From assembly GCA_963662175.1 (NCBI GenBank), contig OY759227.1, positions 8,402,501 to 8,466,500 on the forward strand: 64,000 nucleotides of DNA, read 5' to 3'. The stretch is from Aradus depressus. Its lineage: Eukaryota; Arthropoda; Insecta; Hemiptera; Aradidae. A program made the position numbers and the translations under genes. This document shows positions 9,650 to 19,001 of the stretch, piece after piece. The notes under the pieces were generated by a model. It saw nothing but the letters and a program-made list of their open reading frames with translations, ran no database searches and was not told the DNA's origin. How positions within the stretch are numbered: the stretch's first letter is position 1; each line of letters starts with the position of its first letter.

Positions 9650-9825
9650 TCTATATTAATAAAGCTGAAACGGGGTTTGTTTGTTTGGTTGTTTGTATGT
9701 ATGTTTGTTCCAGCATCACGCCCAAACCGCTGGACGGATTTTTATAAAACTGCCCATGTAGCATTCTTTTGAGCCCGGTTGAATAATAGGCTATGTGGCG
9801 TCCCAACATTTTGATCGGCAGGGGG
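9650..9825 (+). mobile_element. Helitron 5' terminus and leader (unit 4)
   Basis: A TC start at 9650 is followed by the A/T-rich stretch, a TTTG-type tract interrupted by ggttg, and the leader. Bases 9741-9800 align without gaps to a typical satellite monomer (39 of 60 identical by eye), and the following tcccaa..ttttga..cgg stretch is closer still. Its sequence is diverged from the leaders at 2227 and 6301. No matching 3' terminus was found before the end of the window. Confidence 0.72.
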
Positions 9826-12126
9826 GGTTGTGGGGGGCCTAAGTATAAAAATAGTGCTAACTCATTAACTAATGGGCGAATTGTCATGAAATTTCACAGG
9901 TAGTCTTTTTAAAATCCAAACAGGAAAAAAAGGTGTGTGGCGTCCCAAAGTTTTGATCGGGAGGAGGGGTTGTAAGGGGGGCCTAAGTATATAAATAGTG
10001 CTAACACATTAACTAATGGTCGAATTGTCATGAAATTTCACACATAGTCTTTTTAAAAGCCAAACAAGAAAAAAAGGTGTGTGGCGTCCCAAAGTTTTGA
10101 ACGGGAGGGGGGGTTGTGGGGGGGCCTAAGTATAAATATAGAGCTAGCTCATTAACGGTGTATCGTATTGTCACGAAATTTCCCATGTAGTATTCCTGAA
10201 GGCGAAATAGAAAAATAAGGTGTGTGGCGTTCCATAGTTTTGAACGGGAGGGGGGTTTGTGGGGGGGCGTAAGTATAAATATAGAGCTAGCTCATTATCG
10301 GGTGGTCGCATTGTCACGAAGTTTCACATGTAGTAAAAAAAAAGGTGTGTGGCGAAACCCAAAGTTTTGAACGGGAGGGAGGGTTGTAGGGGGAGGGGGC
10401 CTAAGTATAAATATAGTGCTGGCTCATTAACGGTTAGTCAGATTGTCACGAAATTTCACATATAGTATTCCTGAAGGCCAAATAGAAAAATAGGCGGTGT
10501 GACGGCTCGAAATTTTGTACGGGAGGGGGGTTATGGGGGTAGGCCTAAATTTGAAGATAGTGATAGGTCATTAATGGATGATTGGATTGACATGGAATTT
10601 CACATGTAGTATTCTTGATGGCCAAATAGAAAAATACACTATGTGACATCATAAAAATTTGGGAGGAGGGGGGGGGGAGGGGGTAAGCATAAAAATAATG
10701 CTGAATGATTAAAGGGCAATCGAATTGTCACGAAATTTCACATGCAGTATTCCTGAAGGCCAAATAGAAAAATAAGGTGTGTGGCGTCCCAAAGTTTTGA
10801 ACGGGAGGGGGAGTTGTGGGGGGCCTAAGTATAAATATAGTAGATGTTTGCTAGCGACTGTAGAATTCAAAATTCTGGGGGTATTGAGGCCCCCGTGGTA
10901 TTGAGGCCCCCCTGTAGAATTCAAAATTCTGGGAGTATTGAGGGTCTTTGACTGACCCTCAATACCCCCAGAATTATAAATATAGTGCTAACTCTTTATC
11001 GATTGGTCGGATTGTCACGATATTTCACATGTAGTATTTTTAAAAGCCAAATAGAAATATGAGATGTGTGGTGACCCAAAGTTTTGAACGGGAGGGGAGG
11101 TAGTGGGGGGGGGGGGGGGGACTAAGTATAAAAAAATGCTAGCTCATTAACGGTTGATCGTATTGTCAGGAAATTTCCCATGTAGTATTCCTGAAGGCCA
11201 AATAGAAAAATAAGGTGTGTGGCGTCCCGAAGTTTTGAACGGGAGGGGGTTGTGGGGGGGCTTAAGTATAAATATAGTGCTAACTCTTTAACGATTGGTC
11301 GAATTGTCACGACAATTCACATGCAGTATTCCTGAAGGCCAAATAGAAAAATAAGGTGTGTGGCGTCCCAAAGTTTTGAACGGGAGGGGGGGTGGTGGGG
11401 GGCTCAAGTATAAATATAGAGCTAACTCTTCAACGGTTGATCGTATTGTCACGAAATTTCACATGCAGTGTTCCTGAAGGCCAAATAGAAAAATAAGGTG
11501 TATGGCGTCCCAAAGTTTTGAACGGGAGGGGGGGTTGTGGGGGGCTCAAATATAAATTTAGAGCTAACTCTTCAACGGTTGATCGTATTGTCACGAAATT
11601 TCACATGCAGTATTCCTGAAGGCCAAATAGAAAAATAAGGTGTGTAGTGTCCCAAAGTTTTGAGCGGGAGGGAGGGTTGTGGGGGGGCCTAAGTATAAAT
11701 ATAGAGCAAACTCTTTAACGGTTGATCGTATTGTCACTAAATTTCATATGCAGTATTCCTGAAGGCCAAATAAAAAAATAAGGTGTGTGGTGTCCCAAAG
11801 TTTTGAACGAGAGGGGGGGTTGTGGGGGGGGCCTAAGTATAAATATAGTGCTAACTCTTTAACGATTGGTCGGATTGTCACGATATTTCACATGTAGTAT
11901 TTTTAAAAGCCAAATAGAATTATAAGATGTGTGGCGACCCAAAGTTTTGAACGGGAGGGAAGGTTGTGGGGGGGGGGGGCTAAGTATAAAAAAAAGCTAG
12001 CTCATTAACTGTTGATCGTATTGTCACGATATTTCACATGTAGTATTTTTAAAAGCCAAATAGAAATATAAGGTGTGTGGCGTCCCAAAGTTTTGAACGG
12101 GAGGGGGGGTTGTGCGGGGACTTAAG
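9826..12126 (+). repeat. Satellite monomers between the last Helitron leader and the LINE
   Basis: Forward monomers of about 140-150 bp shift from the older type (gctaactcattaacta, 9.8-10.7 kb) to the younger type (gctaactctttaacg, from about 10.98 kb). Some are truncated, for example the join near 10335. G-runs interrupt or extend several, for example at 11105-11120. No gene is seen. Confidence 0.85.
10872..10974 (+). repeat. 103-bp hairpin element, copy 1
   Basis: The termini attctgggggtattgag and ctcaatacccccagaat form a 17-bp inverted repeat. An inner stem pairs 10926-10946 with 10954-10974 (21 bp, one mismatch, 7-nt loop). The left half holds a near-direct repeat of tattgaggccccc. The layout resembles a MITE or foldback remnant. 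It is preceded by tagatgtttgctagcgactg, which is absent from ordinary monomers and shared with copies 3-8. Confidence 0.75.
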
Positions 12127-12139
12127 TATAAATATAGTG
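12127..12139 (+). repeat. Target-site duplication, left copy
   Basis: The 13 bases tataaatatagtg precede the LINE and recur exactly at 15980-15992 after it. Left flank plus right flank rebuild an uninterrupted monomer, so this duplication marks the insertion. Confidence 0.8.
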
Positions 12140-12145
12140 TTTTTT

Positions 12146-12430
12146 GTGTGGAAGCCACGACACCATCGCCGAATCGTCGGGGAAAAAGGGAGGCCTAACA
12201 AATTTATTTACAAAATTCAAATACTAAAGTACATAAATAAAAATACAGAACATATGATGCTGTGGTAGGCTAGGAGCGACCGCTGCCCACCATCTGCGAC
12301 GATCAGGGGTCACTCCCAGCCCACCTTAATTTTCTTGGCGCGCCGAGAGAGCTCGGGAAAAATGTAGGGCGATCGCTAATTTTGGTTCGTTAGGGCGCCG
12401 GGGACGACTGCAGGCCTCCCCGGCGCAGGG
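12146..12430 (-). other. LINE 3' UTR
   Basis: About 285 bases lie between the ORF2 stop and the terminal A6. They include a GC-rich part next to ORF2 and an A/T-rich part before the tail. No open frame or known RNA element is recognised. The short A tail suggests an old insertion or an element with a minimal tail. Confidence 0.65.
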
Positions 12431-15427
12431 TCAAAATGATTGCTTCTTTCTCCGCCAGGAGGCGACAAATCGGCTGAACATTGGGTAGCCGGTTTCCGTC
12501 ATCAGCTGCCGCAGGTCGAGTCCCAGATACGATCCTGTCCCGCGTATCAACTCCACCCTAGGCCCGTCGTAGATTCGAGGACCACGTGCTCCGCAGTCTC
12601 GACCCCGCCGCACGAGCAGTTCGGGTTGTTCTTCCTCTTAAAGAAGAACAGCTTGGAGTTGAAATCTCCGTGACCTGATAGTATCTGGGACATCCAGTGG
12701 TCAGGCAGTATCCAAGTAGAGTCCAGACGTACCCGGATTTCCGGTAAATATGCGTAGGTCGTTCGGCCATCCGATGATCGTAAAGGCTCATCTATATCTG
12801 GTCCTAAAGGCAAATTGCGTCTACAATAGTACGAGGCGACAGCCCCGTCCAAGACTAAGTCTATGGGCGGAGCTCCTGCCAGCACCTGTAGCGCAGCCGT
12901 AGAGACAGTACGATAGACCTTTGTAACCCTTCAAAGGGCTGCTCTCTGCACAAGGATCACGCGTCGCCGCTTCGTGGGACGATGCCACCACCCAGCAGCG
13001 GCGTACCTTGCTACAGCCTCGAATACTCCAGTGTAGATGATTCTACAAGCAGAATAGCCGAGGCCCCACGTCGCGCGGGCTAGGCATCTCAAAGCGTTGA
13101 AAGTGGCGGTAGTCCTTTCTTTAATGGCAACAACATGGGGCGTCACGTTGAGGCCCGGCCCGATTCGCACTCCGAGATAAGTGACCGTTGCCGGGCTCTC
13201 AATGCGGCGTCCGTGGATTTTGATTACCAGGGGGTGTCGGGCGTCGGTTCTCCCTCTCATCAGCAAAGCCGAGGTCTTGCTAGGAGACAGTTTGTTGGCG
13301 CAGCACCAGTTGTCTATATCGTCAATGGCGGCTTGGGCGCGAAGGGTTAGAGCAGCTCGACTATCAGCGTGCACCGTAACAACGAGGTCGTGGCCGTAGG
13401 CGATTGCCTTATATCCACGGCCCTCGAGATCACGGAGCAGTCCGTCAAAGAGTATGGCCCAAAGTATCGGTCCGAGGACCGAGCCCTGAGGACAGCCTCT
13501 AGTGACGTCCACTGTAGTGCTAGCGTATAGCTGACTCATGGTCGCAGATCGATCGCTGAGGAAGCTGGATATCAACCCAAACTCATTCCCAGGCAGTCCC
13601 ACAGCCCGCAGTCGCGTGAGGATGGCAGGCCACCAGGCGCAGTCGAAGGCCGACGCGATGTCAAAGAAGACTCAGAGGGCATATTTCCTACGGTCATTCT
13701 CCACATCCGCCCTCAGCATCATCATCGCGTCTTCGGCGGACCTGCCCCTCAAGCCACCGAACTGCCTGCGGGATACAAAAGCATGTACCTGGGCCCGAAT
13801 TCCATTGAAGATAAGAGTCTCCAATACTTTACCGAATACGGGGAGCAGGCTGATTGGTCTGTGGCTCCCTGCCAGGGAAAGGTCCCTATCACCAGGCTTA
13901 ACAAACGTGCACACGAGTGCTCGTTTCCAAGTCCTAGGGAAGTGGCCCCTCCTAAGGCAGGAGTTATACAGTAGTAAGAGTTCCGACTTGATGGTCGGGA
14001 AGGCTTTCTTTATTATAGCTGCGTCTATGAGATCGCTCCCAGGGACGCCGCCACTCTTCTGCCTCCCAACCGCCAAGCTCAGGTCAATCTCGTCCCAAGC
14101 AGGTGCGTTCCCCGTATCTGGCCAAGTACGAGCAGCGTTCCTGATGTCTCGTTGGCTGGGTGAATCCTCCGCCGGGTCGTCCTCCGGGAAGGCCTCCCTC
14201 AAGTACATCCCGCCAGCCTCCTCCAGGGACATGGCATACTGGTTGCCAACCCTGATGGAGGCCATCGGGGCGACCGGCCTTAGACTCCCGGCGGCGACAC
14301 GGTAAGGGATTCCCCACGGGTTTTTGCTGCTCTGATCTTCAACAAACCTCCTCCAGCTCTCCTTTTTCGCGGCCTCGACTCTTCTACCATTAGCTTTGCT
14401 AAGCTGCCGGTACTCCTCCCTCCGTATTACCCTCTGGAGTGGGTTTTGGTTTTGGCACCGCTGACACCTCCTCCTGGCACGATATACAGCCTTCTTGGCG
14501 AGGGTAAGGTCCTCACTCCACCAGGGTACCTTCCTGATCCGGTTTACTTCTTGGGGATGGTCTCATCGGCAGCTCGAAGTAGTATACTACTGAGCCTGCC
14601 GACCCCATCCTCAATCTGGTCAACCGGTTCAGGACTCCTGAGACCCTCCCACTGATCGTCGCAGAGTAGGCGGCAACGGCGGTCACGAAAGCGTCGGAGA
14701 TGGCCTTGCGGGTAGCAAAGCGCGGGTCTCTAGGCCTGACTGCGGGAAGATGGGCGTGAAATAGCAGTACACTATGGTCGCTAGATGTGATCTCTCGGAC
14801 GCTCCAGCTGCCCACAGCCCGGAATAGTCCGCTCGACACCAGCGTGACGTCAACATGGGACACTCCATTGGAACCGTGGAATGTGGGCGGAGAAAGTGGG
14901 TCATTGACTATGCACAGGTCATGGCGGGCGATCAAATCCAATAGCCTGTCGCCCCGGCGGTCGGTGCGAACCGATCCCCAGGAGACTGACCAGGAGTTGA
15001 CGTCCGCCAGAACTATGACATTGCGCCCCGAGAGGGAGTCCAGTACTAGGTCCAGGTGGCCCAGCTGTCGTTCTATGTTCTCAGATGGCGGTAAGTATCC
15101 GCTGATCACGTAGCAGCTTGCGTTGGCGTGCCTGATACAGGCAACAACTATATGGCTGGTGGAGAGATGGTGGAGCGCCATCACATCCACCTGGGGGCCG
15201 GTCACGACGATTGCGGCCATTGGCCGTTCGTCGCTCCGTGCGCCAGTAATAATTTTGTGGCCAGTACCTAGGCCTGCCACGCTGCCTCTAACGCAGTGGG
15301 GTTCCTGGAGAGCTAGCACCTGAACGCCCTCCGATGACACTAGTTGACGCACCTCATCAGCCACAATCCTGCGCCTATTCATGTTGTGCTGCCACAAACG
15401 GAGGCCCCCGCGCATCCTATTCGCCAT
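12431..15427 (-). pseudogene. LINE ORF2 remnant: endonuclease, reverse transcriptase, C-terminal zinc motif
   Basis: In an active element this protein nicks target DNA and copies the element RNA into it. The start ATG (15425-15427) overlaps the end of ORF1 by 11 nt. Residues 1-240 or so form the APE endonuclease, with WQHNMNRR, LALQEPH, LADVNSWS and TSSDHS retaining the expected Asn, Glu, Asp/Asn and Ser-Asp-His. The reading frame shifts near 14670 and again near 14548, then enters VPWWSEDL and the RT domain: RPISLLPVFGKVLE, QFGGLRGRSAEDA, motif A FFDIASAFD (13642-13662), TRGCPQGSVLGP, motif C, KLSPSKT and YLGVRI. In-frame TGA codons lie at 13672-13674 and 12931-12933. Motif C reads YGHD instead of YADD. 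A CxCx..AEHV motif near 12590-12640 precedes another frameshift near 12580, after which the frame continues to the stop at about 12431. Confidence 0.88.
13387..13398 (-). other. RT motif C altered (YGHD)
   Basis: The four codons read TAC GGC CAC GAC. In non-LTR reverse transcriptases this motif is normally (F/Y)ADD, with the first Asp binding catalytic metal. Here Ala is Gly and the first Asp is His. This alone should abolish polymerase activity. Confidence 0.85.
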
Positions 15428-15979
15428 AATCAGTGCGTGAGGCCAACGACTCTAACGCACGGATATATGACGGGCAGGTCTCGCTGTCCGCCTGGTGAGC
15501 GACGCGGGAGCCCCGTGTGCCGCAGTTACTACACTTCGGCGGCTTAGACTTATTCAGACAACTGGCCCTGTCGTGCCCTTCCTCCGAACACCTCGCGCAC
15601 ACCCTGGGTCGGTTGCACGACTTTTCCACGTGACCAAAGACCTGGCAGCGCCAGCACCGCGAGACGTCCAGGCAGTCCCGGACTCTACATGAGTACCACC
15701 CTAGGGTGATCCTTCCAGCGCTGATGATAGCCCTCCTCGTCTCTGGGGTCACCTCGACGACCCAATGAACCGTCGATCTGCCCTTGGGGCCCTTTTTATA
15801 CATTGCTGGGGGGGGGGGGGGTGAGGTCGGGGTATTGGGCTCGAAATCTCCTGGAGAAGTCCTCCCCCGACCAGCCCGAAGGCACATCAAAAACAACCAG
15901 GCGTGGGCTCCTTCTTTGGAGCGCCTCCGCCTTAAGGCCCGCCTCTTGGAGCTTTGGATTGTCCCTGAGTGCCCCGAGC
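15417..15979 (-). pseudogene. LINE ORF1 remnant with CCHC zinc knuckles, N-terminus missing
   Basis: ORF1 proteins of this group bind element RNA and form the ribonucleoprotein. The C-terminal part shows CWRCQVFGHVEKSC, then CARCSEEGHDRASC, then a third, looser CSNCG..H..C knuckle, spanning about 15465-15625. Upstream, another frame gives PRLVVFDVPSGWSGEDFSRRF (around 15850-15910), reminiscent of the segment before the knuckles in R1-type ORF1. The two frames are separated by a 14-base homopolymer (15808-15821). The 5' part of the gene is absent because the element is truncated at 15979. The stop codon overlaps the ORF2 start. Confidence 0.82.
15808..15821 (-). repeat. 14-base homopolymer causing an ORF1 frameshift
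   Basis: There are 14 G on the plus strand, that is 14 C within a proline-coding stretch on the minus strand. The frame open upstream (VVFDVPSGW) ends soon after the tract, while the CCHC frame is open only downstream. Slippage in the tract explains the break; a sequencing error in the tract could also. Confidence 0.7.
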
Positions 15980-15992
15980 TATAAATATAGTG
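15980..15992 (+). repeat. Target-site duplication, right copy
   Basis: tataaatatagtg repeats 12127-12139 exactly and continues as a normal monomer (ctaactctttaacg). It marks the truncated 5' end of the LINE. Confidence 0.8.
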
Positions 15993-17154
15993 CTAACTCT
16001 TTAACGATTGGTCGAATTGTCATGAAATTTCACATGCAGTGTTCCTGAATGCCAAATAAAAAAATAAGGTGTGTGGCGCCCCAAGGTTTTGAACGGGAGG
16101 GGGGGTTGTGTGGGGCTCAAGTATAAATATAGAGCTAACTCTTCAACGGTTGATCGTATTGTCACGAAATTTCACATGCAGTATTCCTGAAGGCCAAATC
16201 AAAAATAAGGTGTGTGGTGTCCCAAAGTTTTTAACGAGAGGAGGGGTTGTGGGGGGGCGACTGTAGAATTCAAAATTCTGAAGGTATTGAGGCCCCCGTG
16301 GTATTGAGGCCCCCCTGTAGAATTCAAAATTCTGGGAGTATTGAGGGTCATTGACTGACCCTCAATACCCCCAGAATTATAAATAAAATGCTAACTCTTT
16401 AACGATTGGTCGGATTGTCACGATATTTCACATGTAGTATTTTTAAAAGCCAAATAGAAATATAAAATGTGTGGCGACCCAAAGTTTTGAACGGGAGGGG
16501 AGGTTGTGGGGGGGGGGGGGCTAAGTATAAAAAAAAGCTAGCTCATTAACGGTTGATCGTATTGTCAGGAAATTTCCCATGTAGTATTCCTGAAGGCCAA
16601 ATAGAAAAATAAGGTGTGTAGCGTCCCAAAGTTTTGAACGGGAGGGGGGGGGGGGGCTTAAGTATAAATATAGTGCTAACTCTTCAACGATTGGTCGGAT
16701 TGTCACGATATTTCACATGTAGTATTTTTAAAAGCCAAATATAAATATAAGATGTGTGGCGACCCAAAGTTTTGAACGGGAGGGGAGGTTGTGGGGGGGG
16801 GGGGGGGCTAAGTATAAATATAGTGCTAACTCTTTAACGATTGTTCGGATTGTTATGAAATTTCACATGTAGTATTTTTAAAAGCCAAACAGAAATATAA
16901 GATGTGTGGCGACCCAAAGTTTTGAACGGGAGGGGAGGTTGTGGGGGGGGGGGGGGGACTAAGTATAAAAAAAAGCTAGCTCATTAACGGTTGATCGTAT
17001 TGTCAGGAAATTTCACATGTAGTATTTTTAAAATCCAAATAGGAAAAAAAGGTGTGTGGCGTCCCAAAGTTTTGAACGGGAGGGGGGTTGTGGTGGGGCC
17101 TAAGATTAATATAGTGCTAACTCTTTAACGATTGGTCGGATTGTCATGAAATTT
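15993..17154 (+). repeat. Satellite monomers after the LINE
   Basis: Younger-type forward monomers of about 145 bp include G-rich tracts at 16508-16520, 16642-16655, 16793-16807 and 16943-16957. The array is interrupted by hairpin element copy 2 and ends abruptly at an inversion breakpoint. No gene is seen. Confidence 0.85.
16275..16377 (+). repeat. 103-bp hairpin element, copy 2
   Basis: This has the same length and layout as copy 1, with a changed left terminus (attctgaaggtattgag). Its left flank is different: it joins directly to a G-run (gggggggcgactgtag), so the tagatgtttg..tag lead seen in the other copies is missing. The right flank (tataaat) is the same. Confidence 0.72.
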
Positions 17155-18963
17155 GGGTCGCAACACACCTTATATTTCTATTTGGCTTTTAAAAATACTA
17201 CATGTGAAATTTCGTGACAAGCCGACCAATCGTTAAAGAGTTAGCACTATATTTATACTTAAGCCCCTCCACAACCCCCCCTCTCGTTCAAAACTTTGGG
17301 ACACTACACACCTTATTTTTCTATTTGGCCTTCAGGAATACTGCATGTGAAATTTCGTGACAATACAATCAACCGTTGAACAGTTAGCTCTATATTTATT
17401 CTTGCGCCCCCCTCCACCTCCCCTCCCGTTCAAGACTTTGGGACGCCACGCACCTTATTTTTCTATTTGGCCTTCAGGAATACTGCATGTGAAATGTCGT
17501 GACAATACGATCAACCGTTGAAGAGTTTGCTCTCTATTTATACTTAGGTCCCATCACAACCCCCCCTGCCGTTCAAAACTTTGGGACGCCATACACCTTT
17601 TTTTTCTATTTGGCTTTCAGGAATACTACATGTTAAATTTCGTGACAATCCGAACAATCGTTAAAGAGTTAGCACTATATTTATACTTATCCCCCACCCC
17701 TCCACAACCTCCCTTCCTGTTCAAAACTTTGGGTCGCAACACACCTTTATATTTCTATTTGGCTTTTAAAAATACTACATGTGAAATTTCCTGACAAGCC
17801 GCCCAATCGTTAAAGAGTTAGCACTATATTTTAACTTAAGCCCCTCCACAAACCCCCCTCTCGTTCAAAAACATTAGGACACCACACACTTTATTTTTCT
17901 ATTTGGCCTTCAGGAATACTGCATGTGAAATTTCGTGACAATACGATCAACCGTTGAAGAGTTAGCTCCATATATATACTTGAGCCCCCCTCAACCTCCC
18001 CTTCTGTTCAAAACCTTGGGTCGCAACACACCTTATATTTCTATTTGGCTTTTAAAAATACTACATGTGAAATTTCGTGACAAGCCGACCAATCGTTAAA
18101 GAGTTAGCACTATATTTATACTTAAGCCCCCGCACAACCCCCCCTCCCGTTCAAAACTTTGGGACGCCACACACCTTGTTTTTCTACTTGGCCTTCAGGA
18201 ACACTGCGTATGAAATTTCGTGACAATGCGATCAACCGTTGAAGAGTTAGCTCTATATTTATACTTGAGCCCCCCACCACCCTCCCCTCCCGTTCAAAAC
18301 TTTGGGACGCCACACACCTTGTTTTTCTATTTGGCCTTCAGGAACACTGCATGTGAAATTTCGTGACAATACGATCAACCGTTGAAGAGTTAGCTCCATA
18401 TATATACTTGAGCCCCCCTCAACTATTTATACTTATATTTATACTTAGGCCCCCCCACAACCCTCCCTCCCGTTCAAAAACTTTGGGACACCAGACACCT
18501 TATTTTTCTATTTGGCCTTCAGGAATACTACATGTTAAATTTCGTGACAATCCGAACAATCGTTAAAGAGTTAGCACTATATTAAACTTAGGCCCCCCTA
18601 AAACCCCCCCTCCCGTTAAAAACATTAGGACACCACACACTTTATTTTTCTATTTGGCCTTCAGGAATACTGCATGTGAAATTTCGTGACAATACGATCA
18701 ACCGTTGAAGAGTTAGCTCCATATATATACTTGAGCCCCCCTCAACCTCCCCTTCTGTTCAAAACTTTGGGTCGCAACACACCTTATATTTCTATTTGGC
18801 TTTTAAAAATACTACATGTGAAATTTCGTGACAAGCCGACCAATCGTTAAAGAGTTAGCACTATATTTATACTTAAGCCCCTCCACAACCCCCCCTCTCG
18901 TTCAAAACTTTGGGACACTACACACCTTATTTTTCTATTTGGCTTTCAGGAATACTACATGTT
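17155..18963 (-). repeat. Inverted satellite block
   Basis: Monomers here read on the minus strand. The left switch is at gtcatgaaattt / gggtcgcaacac, the right at actacatgtt / cctaagtttaat. Both joins fall inside monomers. Content corresponds to the alternating monomer subtypes found forward after 19 kb. Plus-strand poly-C tracts replace the poly-G seen elsewhere. Confidence 0.85.
17340..18372 (-). repeat. Palindrome left arm
   Basis: This stretch is the reverse complement of 19002-20034; paired positions sum to about 37374. Shared rare variants prove pairing beyond ordinary monomer similarity: ctacttgg at 18184 with ccaagtag at 19183, cgtatg at 18207 with catacg at 19162, a ttaaaatatag variant near 17828 and 19543, and a gatgggacc variant near 17550 and 19818. 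The spacer is about 630 bp. Confidence 0.8.
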
Positions 18964-19001
18964 CCTAAGTTTAATATAGTGCTAACTCTTTAACGATTGT
19001 T

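Larger units (their letters stand above)
12140..15979 (-). mobile_element. R1-clade-like non-LTR retrotransposon, 5'-truncated and inactive
   Basis: A 3840-bp GC-richer insert interrupts the AT/G-rich satellite. On the minus strand it reads partial ORF1 with CCHC knuckles, then ORF2 with an APE-type endonuclease, a reverse transcriptase and a C-terminal CCHC-like motif, then a 3' UTR and a 6-A tail (12140-12145 on the plus strand as T). A 13-bp target-site duplication flanks it. The overlapping ORF1/ORF2 arrangement and the RT motif TRGCPQGSVLGPILW fit the R1 clade (Jockey superfamily); a related clade is possible. The 5' end lies inside ORF1, the usual result of incomplete target-primed reverse transcription. 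At least four frameshifts, two in-frame stops and a lost catalytic Asp make it dead. Confidence 0.88.

Noticed and set aside
10872..10974. Rho-independent terminator or riboswitch-like hairpin
   Set aside because: The context is eukaryotic satellite, and the structure has inverted termini and a fixed 103-bp length as in a MITE remnant.
1..12126. Autonomous Helitron with Rep/helicase
   Set aside because: No HUH (two-His) motif, helicase motif or long open frame occurs between any pair of termini; only satellite and minisatellite lie inside.
12140..15979. LTR retrotransposon or endogenous retrovirus
   Set aside because: There are no LTRs, protease or integrase. APE endonuclease, a short A tail and a target-site duplication of 13 bp identify a non-LTR element.
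12140..15979. Canonical R1 insertion in 28S rDNA
   Set aside because: Both flanks are satellite monomer sequence with a satellite-derived target-site duplication; no rRNA gene sequence is seen.
13135..15984. Plus-strand open frames opposite the LINE, up to 255 codons (13538-14305)
   Set aside because: They are antisense shadows of GC-rich ORF1/ORF2 coding sequence and show no conserved motif, whereas the minus strand gives clear endonuclease, RT and CCHC motifs.
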